Positions 18,167 to 26,679 of a stretch of DNA of 64,000 bases are shown in pieces. Numbering within the stretch: the stretch's first letter is position 1; every line of letters begins with the position of its first letter. The DNA lies in assembly GCF_014696825.1 (NCBI RefSeq), contig NZ_JACJQU010000010.1:121037-185036 (forward strand), read 5' to 3'. Origin of the DNA: Anabaena sphaerica FACHB-251. Lineage in GTDB: Bacteria; Cyanobacteriota; Cyanobacteriia; Cyanobacteriales; Nostocaceae. The notes beneath the pieces are model-generated. The model was not told the origin of the DNA. It did no database searches and worked only from the letters and a program-made list of their open reading frames with translations. A program made the position numbers and the translations under genes.

Positions 18167-19072
18167 ATGCCAATAATATTCCGCAATTACATCATGAAGT
18201 TAGAAATTAATCGTATTAATGCAAATCAGTTATCTTATGAAGATTTTGTCCATCAATACCTTAAACCTGAACAGCCATTAGTCATAACCTATTCTGATAT
18301 TCAAAAATTAAAACAACTTACTCCTTTTTATATTCGCTCTAGGTTTGAAAAAGAAACCCATCGTAACATCGGTTGGTTTGACTCTGAACTTTCGCCTGTT
18401 ATTGAAGATAAATTTATCTTTACCCCTGATATCGTTCAGAAAACGTTGGCAAGGTCAGATATTTCATTACGCCCTAAACCAGTACGAGTTTGGCTACAAC
18501 TCGGTGGGCATAAGACATTTCAGCATTATGATGGAAATAGTATACATGGCTTTAATTTGCAAATTCTAGGGAAAAAGCATTGGGTCATCACCTCTCCTAA
18601 TACTCCCTTACCAACGGTGCCATTTTCTTTTTTGGGCTTGGTAAAACGTGATTTCAAAGTCACTCCCGATAACTATGACTTTTACAGTTTTACTACTCAG
18701 CCGGGAGATTTATTGTTTTTACCTCGTTATTGGTTCCATGAAGTACACTGTTTATCTCAAACAAACATCAATATAAATTGGGTATGGACTCCTTCCTATC
18801 CTGATATAAGTTCAAAAATAGGAAAGCGAGAAGCTGAGCTACTTAAAATACGGACTATCTTGCCAATACTCAACTATGTATCGAGAGGAAAATACAATGA
18901 TTATGGGGGCGCAGGAAAAAAAATTATTAAGCGTTATATACGTGATATTAGTTTATTTGAATGCCTATTCCGTTTGATGGAAGAATTTTATCGTATTCCT
19001 CATATGTTATGGCTAATTCAAGATATCTGGCACGGTGTTAGAGAATTTAGTGAAGGTAATTTTCGTAAGTGA
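18167..19072 (+). CDS. JmjC/cupin-8 type Fe(II)/2-oxoglutarate oxygenase
   Basis: A 301-residue protein (or 292 from the ATG at 18194, MKLEINRINAN). The double-stranded beta-helix iron site is visible: His-x-Asp in TFQHYDGNSIHGF (H120, D122), a lysine and tryptophan in LGKKHWVITSP, and the distal His in PGDLLFLPRYWFHEVH (H191). Cupin-8 members hydroxylate protein side chains or small molecules. A third gene after the unknown protein and the di-iron protein, it is probably part of the same pathway. The C-terminal 80 residues are basic and helical and may bind the substrate. Confidence 0.82.
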   Translation: MPIIFRNYIMKLEINRINANQLSYEDFVHQYLKPEQPLVITYSDIQKLKQLTPFYIRSRFEKETHRNIGWFDSELSPVIEDKFIFTPDIVQKTLARSDISLRPKPVRVWLQLGGHKTFQHYDGNSIHGFNLQILGKKHWVITSPNTPLPTVPFSFLGLVKRDFKVTPDNYDFYSFTTQPGDLLFLPRYWFHEVHCLSQTNININWVWTPSYPDISSKIGKREAELLKIRTILPILNYVSRGKYNDYGGAGKKIIKRYIRDISLFECLFRLMEEFYRIPHMLWLIQDIWHGVREFSEGNFRK

Positions 19073-19225
19073 CGGATGAACGGTATCATGCCCATGTTTG
19101 AGACGATGAATGTCGATATAGCTCTCTAACAAATCTATTTGTGACCACTTGAGCGCAACTAACTCAGCACTGCGAAATCCATGCCGGAACATCAGTAAAA
19201 TCATTGCTGGTCTTGAATGTAGCAT
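19073..19225 (-). pseudogene. Fragment of a tyrosine recombinase
   Basis: The minus strand reads ILLMFRHGFRSAELVALKW, SQIDLLESYIDIHRLKHG and then THPSL-like residues: the first catalytic Arg region of a phage-integrase fold and the strand after it. The rest of the catalytic domain is missing, and the frame then runs on into the 3' end of the cupin gene. A remnant at the border of the enzyme operon, it suggests past mobility. Confidence 0.65.
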
Positions 19226-19227
19226 TC

Positions 19228-19473
19228 CTACTAATGATAAGGTTCGCGATCGGGTTGGTTTTTACGAGCGTTTTGCCCAAATGTTAGGTGTCAGTATTGG
19301 TGAAAACGTTTATTGCGATCGCATGGCACATTACTAGGTTATTGGCAAGCAAAGGAATTTCTGAATAGACCTCTCCGGAAATTAGGTTTTCAGCTAGACA
19401 GGTTAAGGGTTTCAGATTCTTTGTCGGAAATGTCTAATACGGAGTGGGCAATTAAACAAGGTATAAAATCATG
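19228..19473 (+). pseudogene. Frameshifted remnant of an unknown gene
   Basis: One frame reads KVRDRVGFYERFAQMLGVS and DRMAHY to a stop at 19337. A second frame then reads GYWQAKEFLNRPLRKLGFQL and ends TEWAIKQGIKS just where the hydrolase starts. Together they look like one coding stretch with a frameshift near 19330. I do not recognise the family. Confidence 0.35.
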
Positions 19474-20547
19474 AATTTTCTCTCTGCAAAGAAACAGTCA
19501 TCAATGGCTATAGTGGGAGCATTGATGATAACTCTAGGAGTAGAACAAAGTGCTGCTGCTGCTACATTTAACCCTGCTCCTCAGTTTGATAGTGCAGTCA
19601 GTTACTCTACTATGATTCCTAGAAGTGACGGTGGTATAGATTCGGCTGATATTTACTACCCAGTCTTGTCCAGTACAGATCCTCAACAACCACTGCCCAT
19701 TGCTTTATTCTTACAAGGTGCGCTTGTTGATAAGTCAGACTACTCAACCTTTGCTAACACTGTAGCTCGTTATGGGTTTGTAGTAGTAGTTCCTAATCAC
19801 ATCAGAACAGCAGTTAACCCAATGGGTTCAATTACAGGGCTTCTCGCTGAACAACAGCAAGTTAATGATGTTCTCTCCTACATCAAAAATGAGAAGTCTA
19901 CACTTTCATCACCTATTGCTAATTCATTAGATCCCAGTACCCTAGTTTTGCTAGGACACTCATTTGGAGGAGCAGTAGGGATAGCTGCAATCCAGGGAAA
20001 CTGTGTTCCCATCTTATGTACTGGAACTTTTAATCGCCCCCAAGAATTGAAAGGGGGAGCATTTTATGGAACTAACTTCTTGATTGGCCGAGGCAGTGGA
20101 GGACTATTGATTGATAATGATAACATCCCTATAGCTTTAGTGCAGGGTAATCGAGATGGTGTGGCAACAACCTTAAATGCTGAACTCACTTATGATGCCA
20201 TTCAAGATCCTTCCAAGGCTTTTATCAGTATTCCTGGTGCTAACCACTATGGCATTACCAATGAAGACAATCTTATCCGTGATCCTATCAGACCAACATT
20301 AGAGCAAGATGTGGCTATTGAAACCATTGCTCGTTGGAGTGCGCTGTTTCTGCGTGGAACTGTACTCAACGACAAAGGAGCATTTGATTATGTCTTCAAT
20401 ACAGGTGATGCTTTGGATCAAAATGTCAGTGTGGAGAGCGTTGCCAAGCCTATACCGGAATACACTTCTGTAGTTAGTTTGCTGGGATTAGGATTAATGG
20501 GTGCTAGTTCACTGCTAACACATCAGCAGAAATTATTCAAGAAATAG
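19471..20547 (+). CDS. Secreted alpha/beta hydrolase with PEP-CTERM sorting tail
   Basis: A 358-residue protein with an N-terminal signal peptide (IVGALMITLGVEQ then SAAAAA), a dienelactone-hydrolase-like alpha/beta fold, and the nucleophile elbow GHSFGGAVG near residue 164; Asp in QGNRDG and His in PGANHYG are the likely other triad members. The C-terminus has a PEP-CTERM-like signal: PIPEYTS, a hydrophobic helix VVSLLGLGLMGASSLL, then basic residues. Exosortase-type processing would be expected, with export to the envelope. The reaction is probably ester hydrolysis, substrate unknown. It converges on the ribosome-inactivating protein gene. Confidence 0.8.
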   Translation: MNFLSAKKQSSMAIVGALMITLGVEQSAAAATFNPAPQFDSAVSYSTMIPRSDGGIDSADIYYPVLSSTDPQQPLPIALFLQGALVDKSDYSTFANTVARYGFVVVVPNHIRTAVNPMGSITGLLAEQQQVNDVLSYIKNEKSTLSSPIANSLDPSTLVLLGHSFGGAVGIAAIQGNCVPILCTGTFNRPQELKGGAFYGTNFLIGRGSGGLLIDNDNIPIALVQGNRDGVATTLNAELTYDAIQDPSKAFISIPGANHYGITNEDNLIRDPIRPTLEQDVAIETIARWSALFLRGTVLNDKGAFDYVFNTGDALDQNVSVESVAKPIPEYTSVVSLLGLGLMGASSLLTHQQKLFKK

Positions 20548-20861
20548 GTTTTGAGCCGGAATGTAACCTAAAAACCTAAAAACTGCAATATGACAGGAAC
20601 AGTTTTGATTCCACATTCTTAGGCTTTTAGTAAGTAAGTTTTCGTACTTTATCAAAGGTACATATTGAAACTGATTTGACAAAATTAAGGTGTGCATTAC
20701 GGCAAATTCTCAATTATACTAAATCCGGTTCTCATACACCCCTAAAAAATACTAGATTTTAACCCATGATGATAATGTTTCGTATTTATTATAAGTGGGT
20801 TTTGGCTACCGGATTTGGTATTACTCAAATTCAATTGACTTAAGCCGAAATACACCCTACT
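20548..20861. other. Intergenic region between convergent genes
   Basis: About 310 nt, AT-rich. TACTAAATCCGGTTCTCATACACC near 20717 and GGCTACCGGATTTGGTATTACTC near 20803 contain inverted copies of a TACnAAATCCGGT-type sequence, possibly the ends of a small MITE. No gene seen. Confidence 0.35.
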
Positions 20862-21779
20862 CTACTCACTTTCAAAAAACAAGAAAACACCAAGAAGCCC
20901 CAAAAAGGTAGTATTATATATCGGTTGGTCGGGAGCATTTAAACCCTGACTTGAGTATCTTGACCAGTTACGGAGAACTCGGTCGTGCGTCCGGTTAAAA
21001 TTTAAACTTCTCCCTGGGTTCCGAAATAAATCAGCGATCGCCTGCTCAATAAGCCTAAAACGTACAGCTTCAGGTATGGCTACAGCAAAGCGTCCTAATG
21101 CAGTTGCTACGCTTTGAAGATTGCGATTCGGGTCATTATCAACTAGATTTCTGAAACTTTGTTGAAGGTCAGATATACTGAAAGTACCCCGTGTAAGGTC
21201 TCCATCAAACAAACTATTATAATTCTCATCCCGGTCTAATGGACGTGGATTGATTGCGCTAGCTTCACTAACACTTGTGACAGTAGCACCCCTCAAGTAA
21301 TAATAAGTTCCCGATACCTGCTCAGGGTTAAAATTACGAATATAGCCTTGCAGATATAAATTATCACGCCTAACTACGAATCCAATATTGCTACCTTCAA
21401 ATGGAACTGCAACGATAAAGTAGTCTGTGTCAGGCCGATTGAATGGTCTGCGTATTGTTACGCCATCTAAACTAGGGTGAGCAACCTCCTCAGTTTGATT
21501 CAATCGAATTAAATTGATCGCTTCTGTAAATTGTTCTGCACTGTCAAGTAAGTTTACTCGAATTATCTTGTTTTGACTGGGGTCTGGATTGTTTTGAGCT
21601 ATTAAGTAAAACAACGATGGATCGAGAGAAGTTTCTGGTTGCGTCCGTTCTTCTCTAGCCGAAACTGGTGAAGCAAGTGTAGTCAAAGGTGAGGCAATTA
21701 CAGTCGAAGAAATAGCAATAATTGCTCCTAAGCGTAGTGCTAATTTTTGTTGGAAAAGCTGTTTTGAAATTAGTTTCAT
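20862..21779 (-). CDS. Secreted ribosome-inactivating protein (rRNA N-glycosidase, ricin/Shiga A-chain fold)
   Basis: The 305-residue product has a signal peptide (hydrophobic residues about 16-37, possible cleavage after PVSA at 41). The mature part carries the RIP hallmarks in order: Tyr142 in NLYLQGY (ricin Tyr80), Tyr187 in ENYNSLF (Tyr123), Glu237 and Arg240 in IPEAVRFRLIEQAI (Glu177, Arg180) and Trp272 in RNWSRYS (Trp211). Spacings of 45, 50 and 35 residues are close to 43, 54 and 34 in ricin. Such enzymes remove one adenine from the sarcin-ricin loop of large-subunit rRNA and stop translation. Export would protect the producer's ribosomes and direct it at neighbours or grazers. A lectin gene lies 163 nt upstream on the same strand. 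Only the target is inferred; the fold call is strong for motif reading. Confidence 0.82.
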   Translation of the reverse strand: MKLISKQLFQQKLALRLGAIIAISSTVIASPLTTLASPVSAREERTQPETSLDPSLFYLIAQNNPDPSQNKIIRVNLLDSAEQFTEAINLIRLNQTEEVAHPSLDGVTIRRPFNRPDTDYFIVAVPFEGSNIGFVVRRDNLYLQGYIRNFNPEQVSGTYYYLRGATVTSVSEASAINPRPLDRDENYNSLFDGDLTRGTFSISDLQQSFRNLVDNDPNRNLQSVATALGRFAVAIPEAVRFRLIEQAIADLFRNPGRSLNFNRTHDRVLRNWSRYSSQGLNAPDQPIYNTTFLGLLGVFLFFESE

Positions 21780-21942
21780 TGTTACACCTTTGGGGAAATT
21801 TTAATGACGAAGAATTAATTTTAAATTTGAAATTTTAGATTTTGGATAAAGACTATGACGTTCTTGATTTTATGCCTGGAAACAATCGCGATCATCTCAA
21901 TCCAACCTAAAATTTTGCTGCTCTCATTTTGATGAGAATTTC

Positions 21943-22518
21943 TTATTCTAATTCTTGGAGAATACGCAATTGTTCTCTCTGATCTGTAGTTAGAAACCTT
22001 ATAGCCCCTGGTAGACGAGGTATCAAGTTATTGCCAAATTCATCAACGTTAATATCAGGAACATCGGTTGTACCTGCGGAAGTTTGGGGAACGCAGCAAT
22101 ATCGAGAATCCCTGTACCGTAAAAGCCCAGAATCATTGTCAATACTCTCCAGTGTCAGCCGAGAAATTCTGTCGTTTCCGGCTTCATCCTTGCAGATAGC
22201 ATATAAAACACCTCTGACAACTCTGGCTTGCGAACAGCTTTCTAAAAATGTACTGCGATAAGCATCTTGTGCATTACTGAACTCTAATCTACCGTTAATA
22301 TTATTGATTCCATCTAAATCGATTTCGGCTCTTGTAGTGCTTCCAGTAGTAGTTTGACAATCTGCGAATAGCGCCGCACCCGTATTACCTCCTTTACGTA
22401 CCGCCTCATTTGTACAACTATTAAAATATGTACTGCTAGCTTCAGCTGATTTGATGAAAGCCGAGATTGGTAAGGTAGTAGCCAATAAAATCCAACCAAA
22501 TTTGATAGTTAATCTCAT
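21943..22518 (-). CDS. Secreted cyanovirin-N-type (CVNH) lectin
   Basis: A 191-residue protein with a signal peptide (WILLATTLPISAFIKSAEA, cleavage near residue 27). Residues about 28-135 follow the two-repeat cyanovirin-N pattern: YFNSC, ADC, then EIDLDGINNINGRLEF in repeat one and FLESC, AICK, LTLESIDNDSGLLRY in repeat two. The cysteine pairs C35/C54 and C95/C109 match the CVNH disulphide layout. These lectins bind high-mannose glycans. A further 55 residues follow, including a CC pair. It is first in a probable two-gene operon with the ribosome-inactivating protein, so it could deliver or anchor that toxin on glycosylated cells. Confidence 0.85.
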   Translation of the reverse strand: MRLTIKFGWILLATTLPISAFIKSAEASSTYFNSCTNEAVRKGGNTGAALFADCQTTTGSTTRAEIDLDGINNINGRLEFSNAQDAYRSTFLESCSQARVVRGVLYAICKDEAGNDRISRLTLESIDNDSGLLRYRDSRYCCVPQTSAGTTDVPDINVDEFGNNLIPRLPGAIRFLTTDQREQLRILQELE

Positions 22519-22899
22519 AGTCTAGATCCTAGAGTTGCTGGATGTCCTAGTTTGCCTAATTTTCTCTACTGACACAAGGCAACTTTGGCATGATACAAAG
22601 CAAATTTAGCAAGTTGGGGTAATGAATGGCATTATGTTGTTGTTGATGCCTGATGAAAGACGCTTTTATGAACAATCAGAAGTTGACACTTTCTCAGCTA
22701 TCGGAATTTCGCTAGGCACAAAGTTGAGCTAATTTTCTAAGCTTGAGAGAAGGGCAATCGCATTTTTGATGATGGGATGATGTGGGCGATTGCTTTTTTA
22801 CGAAACCATTAAGTTGAAATTAACTTACTAAAGTTGCCTTGTGTAATTCAGGGAAAGTACGGAAACTGTAAGTACCTAATAAGGATAAAAGTAGCAAAT
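22519..22899. other. Divergent intergenic region
   Basis: About 380 nt between the lectin gene (minus) and the repeat protein (plus). It holds promoters for both, the 59-nt block at 22809-22867, and a purine-rich AAGGATAAAAG ribosome site near 22882. A short frame upstream at 22834 in the same phase as the repeat protein is probably untranslated leader. Confidence 0.45.
22809..22867 (+). promoter_or_regulatory. Conserved 59-nt upstream element, copy B
   Basis: Second copy of the block at 16357-16415, again starting with the TAAGTT-N6-AACTTA palindrome. Here it ends 32 nt before the ATG of the repeat protein, so it overlaps the likely promoter. The strongest conservation is in the first 34 nt. 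Confidence 0.6.
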
Positions 22900-24573
22900 A
22901 TGAACAATAATACATTAGCTCAATTGAACTTGAGCGCACTAAACGAACTTAGTGATGAAGTTGTTGCTAATTATATCGGTGGCGAAGCTTATGAATCACT
23001 GGGAGAACCAGATATTACTTTATACGAAGGTACAAATTACAGTGGAAGAGGTAAAGGTTTCAATGCAAGTATAGGTGCTGCACCTTACAACCTTGTTAGT
23101 AAAAACAAATATATGTCACATCATCCTCGTTATTGTACTCGTAAACTTCCAGAGCAATCTAACCTAGTTTCTTTTACATTAGAAGATATTTTCTCTCCTC
23201 TCGACGGTGGAATTGTTACTGATGTTACAATCACCTTAGATTATATTAATGATCTTAAACCAAACAAATTCAAAGATGTCATAGCTATTGCTAACTTCAC
23301 TAAAGACTTCTTACTAAATTATCCCATCCCTAGTGGTTTATATGAAGTTTTAAATAGGGATCTAACTCAACAGTTACTAGCCGATCCCAAATTAAAACTT
23401 TCCCCTGTTTTAGAATCATTAAGTATTAATTTGGATGTATCACCAAAGATTATTCCTTTTGAATTTAACACTACAAATACTCGTACACCCAGTGGGGATA
23501 TTAACGATATTGTATCGTTTGAGTTAGAAGACATTCTCCTTCCTGTAAGAGGTAGTAGTGTTACTGATGTTAAGGTCAGCTTTGATTTTATTGATGGAAT
23601 TGAGTCAAGTGAATTCAGAGATGTCATTCCCATTGCTACTTATATCGAGAATTTCCTAACTAATTATTCAAATCCTGATGATTCTTTTGAAGTTATAAAC
23701 AGTAATCTAGCTGATGCACTTTTAGATGATTACGATCAAGAACTTTCTTCTGTTCTAGATTCTTTAATTGTAAATTTAGATGTCGAACCTGGAACTATTC
23801 CTTTTGAATTTAACACCATTACTACTCGTACTAGCAATAGTGAAGCTCAGGATATTGTTTCACTAAAGCTAGAAAATATCCAGCTGCAAGTTGAGAATAG
23901 TGAGGTTGCTGATGTCACTATTAATTTAGATTATACTAATGGACTTGACCCTGCGCTATTCGCGGATGTTATAGCTATTGCTAATAACGTCAAAGATTAC
24001 CTAACTAATTATCCAAATAACCCCAATGATTTTTTGGAAGTCATTAATCGTAATCTCACCGAAAAACTATTTAGTAGCTCAAGTTTAGAACTTGGCTCTT
24101 TGTTGGACTCTTTAAGTGTTGAACTGGATGTATCTCCTAAAATTATTCCTTTTGAGTTTAACAGCACAACTACTCGCACTGCCAGTGGTCAAGTTAATGA
24201 TATTGTTTCGTTTCAATTAGAAGATATTTTACTTCCAATTGATGGGACCAGTATTACTGATGTTGCTGTCAGCTTAGATTATATTGATGGAATTAATAAT
24301 AGTGGTTTTAAGGATGTTACACTTATTGCTAATAAAATCACTGATTTTCTGACGAATTATTCAGAGCCTAATAGCTCTTTTGAAAGAGTAAACGGCAATC
24401 TAACCAATTCATTATTTGGAGATTGCAGCTTAGGACTTTCTTCTGTGCTAAATTCTTTGACTATTACCTTAGATGTATCGCCTGGAACTATTCCTTTCCC
24501 TTTTAATAGCACAGTTACCGCTACACCGAGCAATATAATAGATATTTCGTGTCAGCAATATGGCATCTGTTAA
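22900..24573 (+). CDS. Secreted repeat protein: double-glycine leader, crystallin-like motif, four 115-residue repeats
   Basis: The ATG at 22900 gives a 557-residue protein. Residues 1-28 (LNELSDEVVANYIGG at their end) look like a double-glycine leader of the kind cut by peptidase-containing ABC exporters. Next comes one beta/gamma-crystallin Greek-key motif, ITLYEGTNYSGRGKGF (about 39-54). From about residue 90 there are four tandem repeats of 115-116 residues, each starting VSFxLEDI, with TDVxxxLDYI, an FLTNY segment, LDSLxxxLDVxP and IPFEFN. No enzyme motif is seen. A surface, matrix or adhesin role is a guess. It faces away from the lectin/RIP pair. Confidence 0.75.
   Translation: MNNNTLAQLNLSALNELSDEVVANYIGGEAYESLGEPDITLYEGTNYSGRGKGFNASIGAAPYNLVSKNKYMSHHPRYCTRKLPEQSNLVSFTLEDIFSPLDGGIVTDVTITLDYINDLKPNKFKDVIAIANFTKDFLLNYPIPSGLYEVLNRDLTQQLLADPKLKLSPVLESLSINLDVSPKIIPFEFNTTNTRTPSGDINDIVSFELEDILLPVRGSSVTDVKVSFDFIDGIESSEFRDVIPIATYIENFLTNYSNPDDSFEVINSNLADALLDDYDQELSSVLDSLIVNLDVEPGTIPFEFNTITTRTSNSEAQDIVSLKLENIQLQVENSEVADVTINLDYTNGLDPALFADVIAIANNVKDYLTNYPNNPNDFLEVINRNLTEKLFSSSSLELGSLLDSLSVELDVSPKIIPFEFNSTTTRTASGQVNDIVSFQLEDILLPIDGTSITDVAVSLDYIDGINNSGFKDVTLIANKITDFLTNYSEPNSSFERVNGNLTNSLFGDCSLGLSSVLNSLTITLDVSPGTIPFPFNSTVTATPSNIIDISCQQYGIC
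23167..24552 (+). repeat. Four 345-348 bp coding repeats
   Basis: Repeat units start at 23167, 23512, 23857 and 24205, each with the valine codon of VSxxLE(D/N)I, and the last ends near 24552. They have diverged at the DNA level but keep strict phase and length, which points to selection on a repeated domain. Confidence 0.85.
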
Positions 24574-24701
24574 TTCAAAGGTAGCATCTCTCGCTCTGCT
24601 TAAATGCTGTCGGCAGTATATTACGGGTAAATATTTCGCGCATTACAGTGTATTTAGTGCGAAATCCTACTTTATCAGTTTATTAGCACATTCTTATAGT
24701 C

Positions 24702-25430
24702 ATGAAAAAAGTGAGAGCATATTATTTAACAGTTTTACTAACGATGTTAGCACTTCCTGATCGTGCTGTTGCAGTTGCCCCACCAATTTCACAACAAGTA
24801 CAGCAAGTAGCACAGTGGTTTACAGGGTTATTTGATAATACAAAACAGGTAGACAGCAACCCAGCGACTCCTGCGATTACGATGTCTAACTGTAGCGTAG
24901 AGTTAACAGACAATAGGTTATTTGCTAATGCACAGAATATTTATTTAGAACAAAAAAGTGATGCTTTTGAACGTATTAGGTTCTATTCTTTTAGTGAAGG
25001 AACTTCTGGAGTAAATCTGAGTATTCGTAGTTTTGTTGATAATACCCCGCTTAGGAGTTTATGTAATCAGCCAAAACAACAGCGAATTATTGATACTAGC
25101 AATATAGGTAATTTAAGTTGTGACCTTTCGTTAATTTGGGATAATAATCGCTACATAGGCAACAATAGCCCAAATGGATGTGTAATAAGTTTTGGCGGTA
25201 AGGTCGTTTCTAGTGTGGTGTTTTTTGAAAATGGTGTTGATTCATTGGATCAGATTTTTAGTGCCAATGACGTTTTGTTGGTCAGTACACCAATTGAGTT
25301 TCGTCGGACTACATCTATTCCTGAACCATCTTTTATCTTGGGAATTATAGCTCTTGGTGTTTGGGGAAGTGCTTCGCTTGTTTCAAAGCAAGCAAATTAT
25401 AAATATTTTTTAAGTACAAATAAAAAATAG
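24702..25430 (+). CDS. Secreted PEP-CTERM protein of unknown function
   Basis: A 242-residue protein with a signal peptide (YYLTVLLTMLALPDRAVAVA), several cysteines in the mature part, a beta-rich body, and a canonical C-terminal PEP-CTERM signal: SIPEPS, the hydrophobic helix FILGIIALGVWGSASLV, then basic residues. In cyanobacteria such tails mark proteins handled by an exosortase. It lies 128 nt after the repeat protein on the same strand. Function unknown. Confidence 0.75.
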   Translation: MKKVRAYYLTVLLTMLALPDRAVAVAPPISQQVQQVAQWFTGLFDNTKQVDSNPATPAITMSNCSVELTDNRLFANAQNIYLEQKSDAFERIRFYSFSEGTSGVNLSIRSFVDNTPLRSLCNQPKQQRIIDTSNIGNLSCDLSLIWDNNRYIGNNSPNGCVISFGGKVVSSVVFFENGVDSLDQIFSANDVLLVSTPIEFRRTTSIPEPSFILGIIALGVWGSASLVSKQANYKYFLSTNKK

Positions 25431-25455
25431 CGGGCGGAGTCCTTGGCGCAACTGA

Positions 25456-26679
25456 AAGGGTAAAAGTAGCGAGCGATTTCAGAAAGCACTTGGTAACATT
25501 GCTGTTGATGGTGTGTTTGGTTCTGAAACTCTAACCAGACTGAAATCTTACCAAGCTAAAAAAGGTCTGATAGTTGATGGTATCGCTGGACGTGAAACCT
25601 TTTCAAATTTGGCATTGTCCAGCTTGTCAAAAAATTTAAAAGAGCAAGATTTAGAAATTGAAATAGGGCTGGGTGAGCCAGAGCAATATGGTAAGTTACA
25701 GTTGATTAATGATACCCCCTACATGGCGATTGTTCTTCTTTATGAGTCTGGCAACAAGTATTCTTCTAAATACGCACATATTCCGGCTTGTTCCAAGAGA
25801 ACACTTCTTAACACCTACAGTAGTTCGTGGGAAATTAGCTATAACGACAGTAGAAAGTTTTCTCTTGGTGATAAAGCCGATAAGAAGAATGATGTGTTTG
25901 AAGTTAAGCTATCTCAGCTAAAGGAAGAGGATACACAACTTTGTGAGTACGATAATTTAGCAGCTTCGAAATTAAAAGCAGTTAATGTTTCTTTAAATCC
26001 CATAAACGAGATATTGATGTTTCCACGTAAATTAGATATTGATACAGTTTTTAAACGTGATTTTAATAAGTTAATAGGTAATTTTGAAGGACAATTTGAA
26101 GAATTAGGAGAAAAAGCACTCAAAAAATCTAAGGATGTATTAAAAACGTTGAAAGAAGAAATCTTAAAATTCAGGTCATATTTGTCTGGAGAAGATATAA
26201 AACTTTTATATACTACAAGCGAAGATATTGTTCAAAGAACAGATGCATTTGTAGCTCGTTATATAGCAAAAGATGGTGCTATAAATAACGAAAATAAATT
26301 TTTGTATATAGAAGCAGCAATTGAATTAAGAAAGATCGTAGAGGCGGGTGAATTAGATTTAGATAGTTCTGATGTGCTAAAAAAAATAAGAAATGTTTTA
26401 GCAGAACTGCAAGAAAAATGCCCCGAAATTCAAATTGATGTAGAACTAAGCGATAAGTTGATTATGAGTATGATAGACTATTTTAAAACGAATAAAAATA
26501 TTTCTTATAAACTAATTTCTCTTTTACCTAAAGATAGTCCAAATCAATCTTCATCGATTTTAAAAAATGCTAAATCTCTGAGGTCAATGTCAAGTTGGTG
26601 CCAATGGTTAAAAAGTCAGCATCCAATTTTGTTTTATACTAGAAATCAATCTCAGACAATCCCTAAAAAGTGCATTTAA
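25456..26679 (+). pseudogene. Peptidoglycan-binding-domain protein without a proper start
   Basis: The frame opens after a stop at 25453-25455 and has no ATG before the domain. The first residues read RFQKALGNIAVDGVFGSETL and KSYQAKKGLIVDGIAGRETF, a PG_binding_1-type repeat pair whose first helix is cut. A GTG at 25513 would start inside the domain. The rest (about 340 residues) is a soluble helical protein rich in Lys and Glu with no motif I recognise. Either the 5' end was lost with its signal peptide or translation begins at a rare codon. Confidence 0.55.

Noticed and set aside
24560..24760. A 66-residue frame after the repeat protein
   Set aside because: It spans the intergenic region and overlaps the clear signal-peptide start of the next gene.
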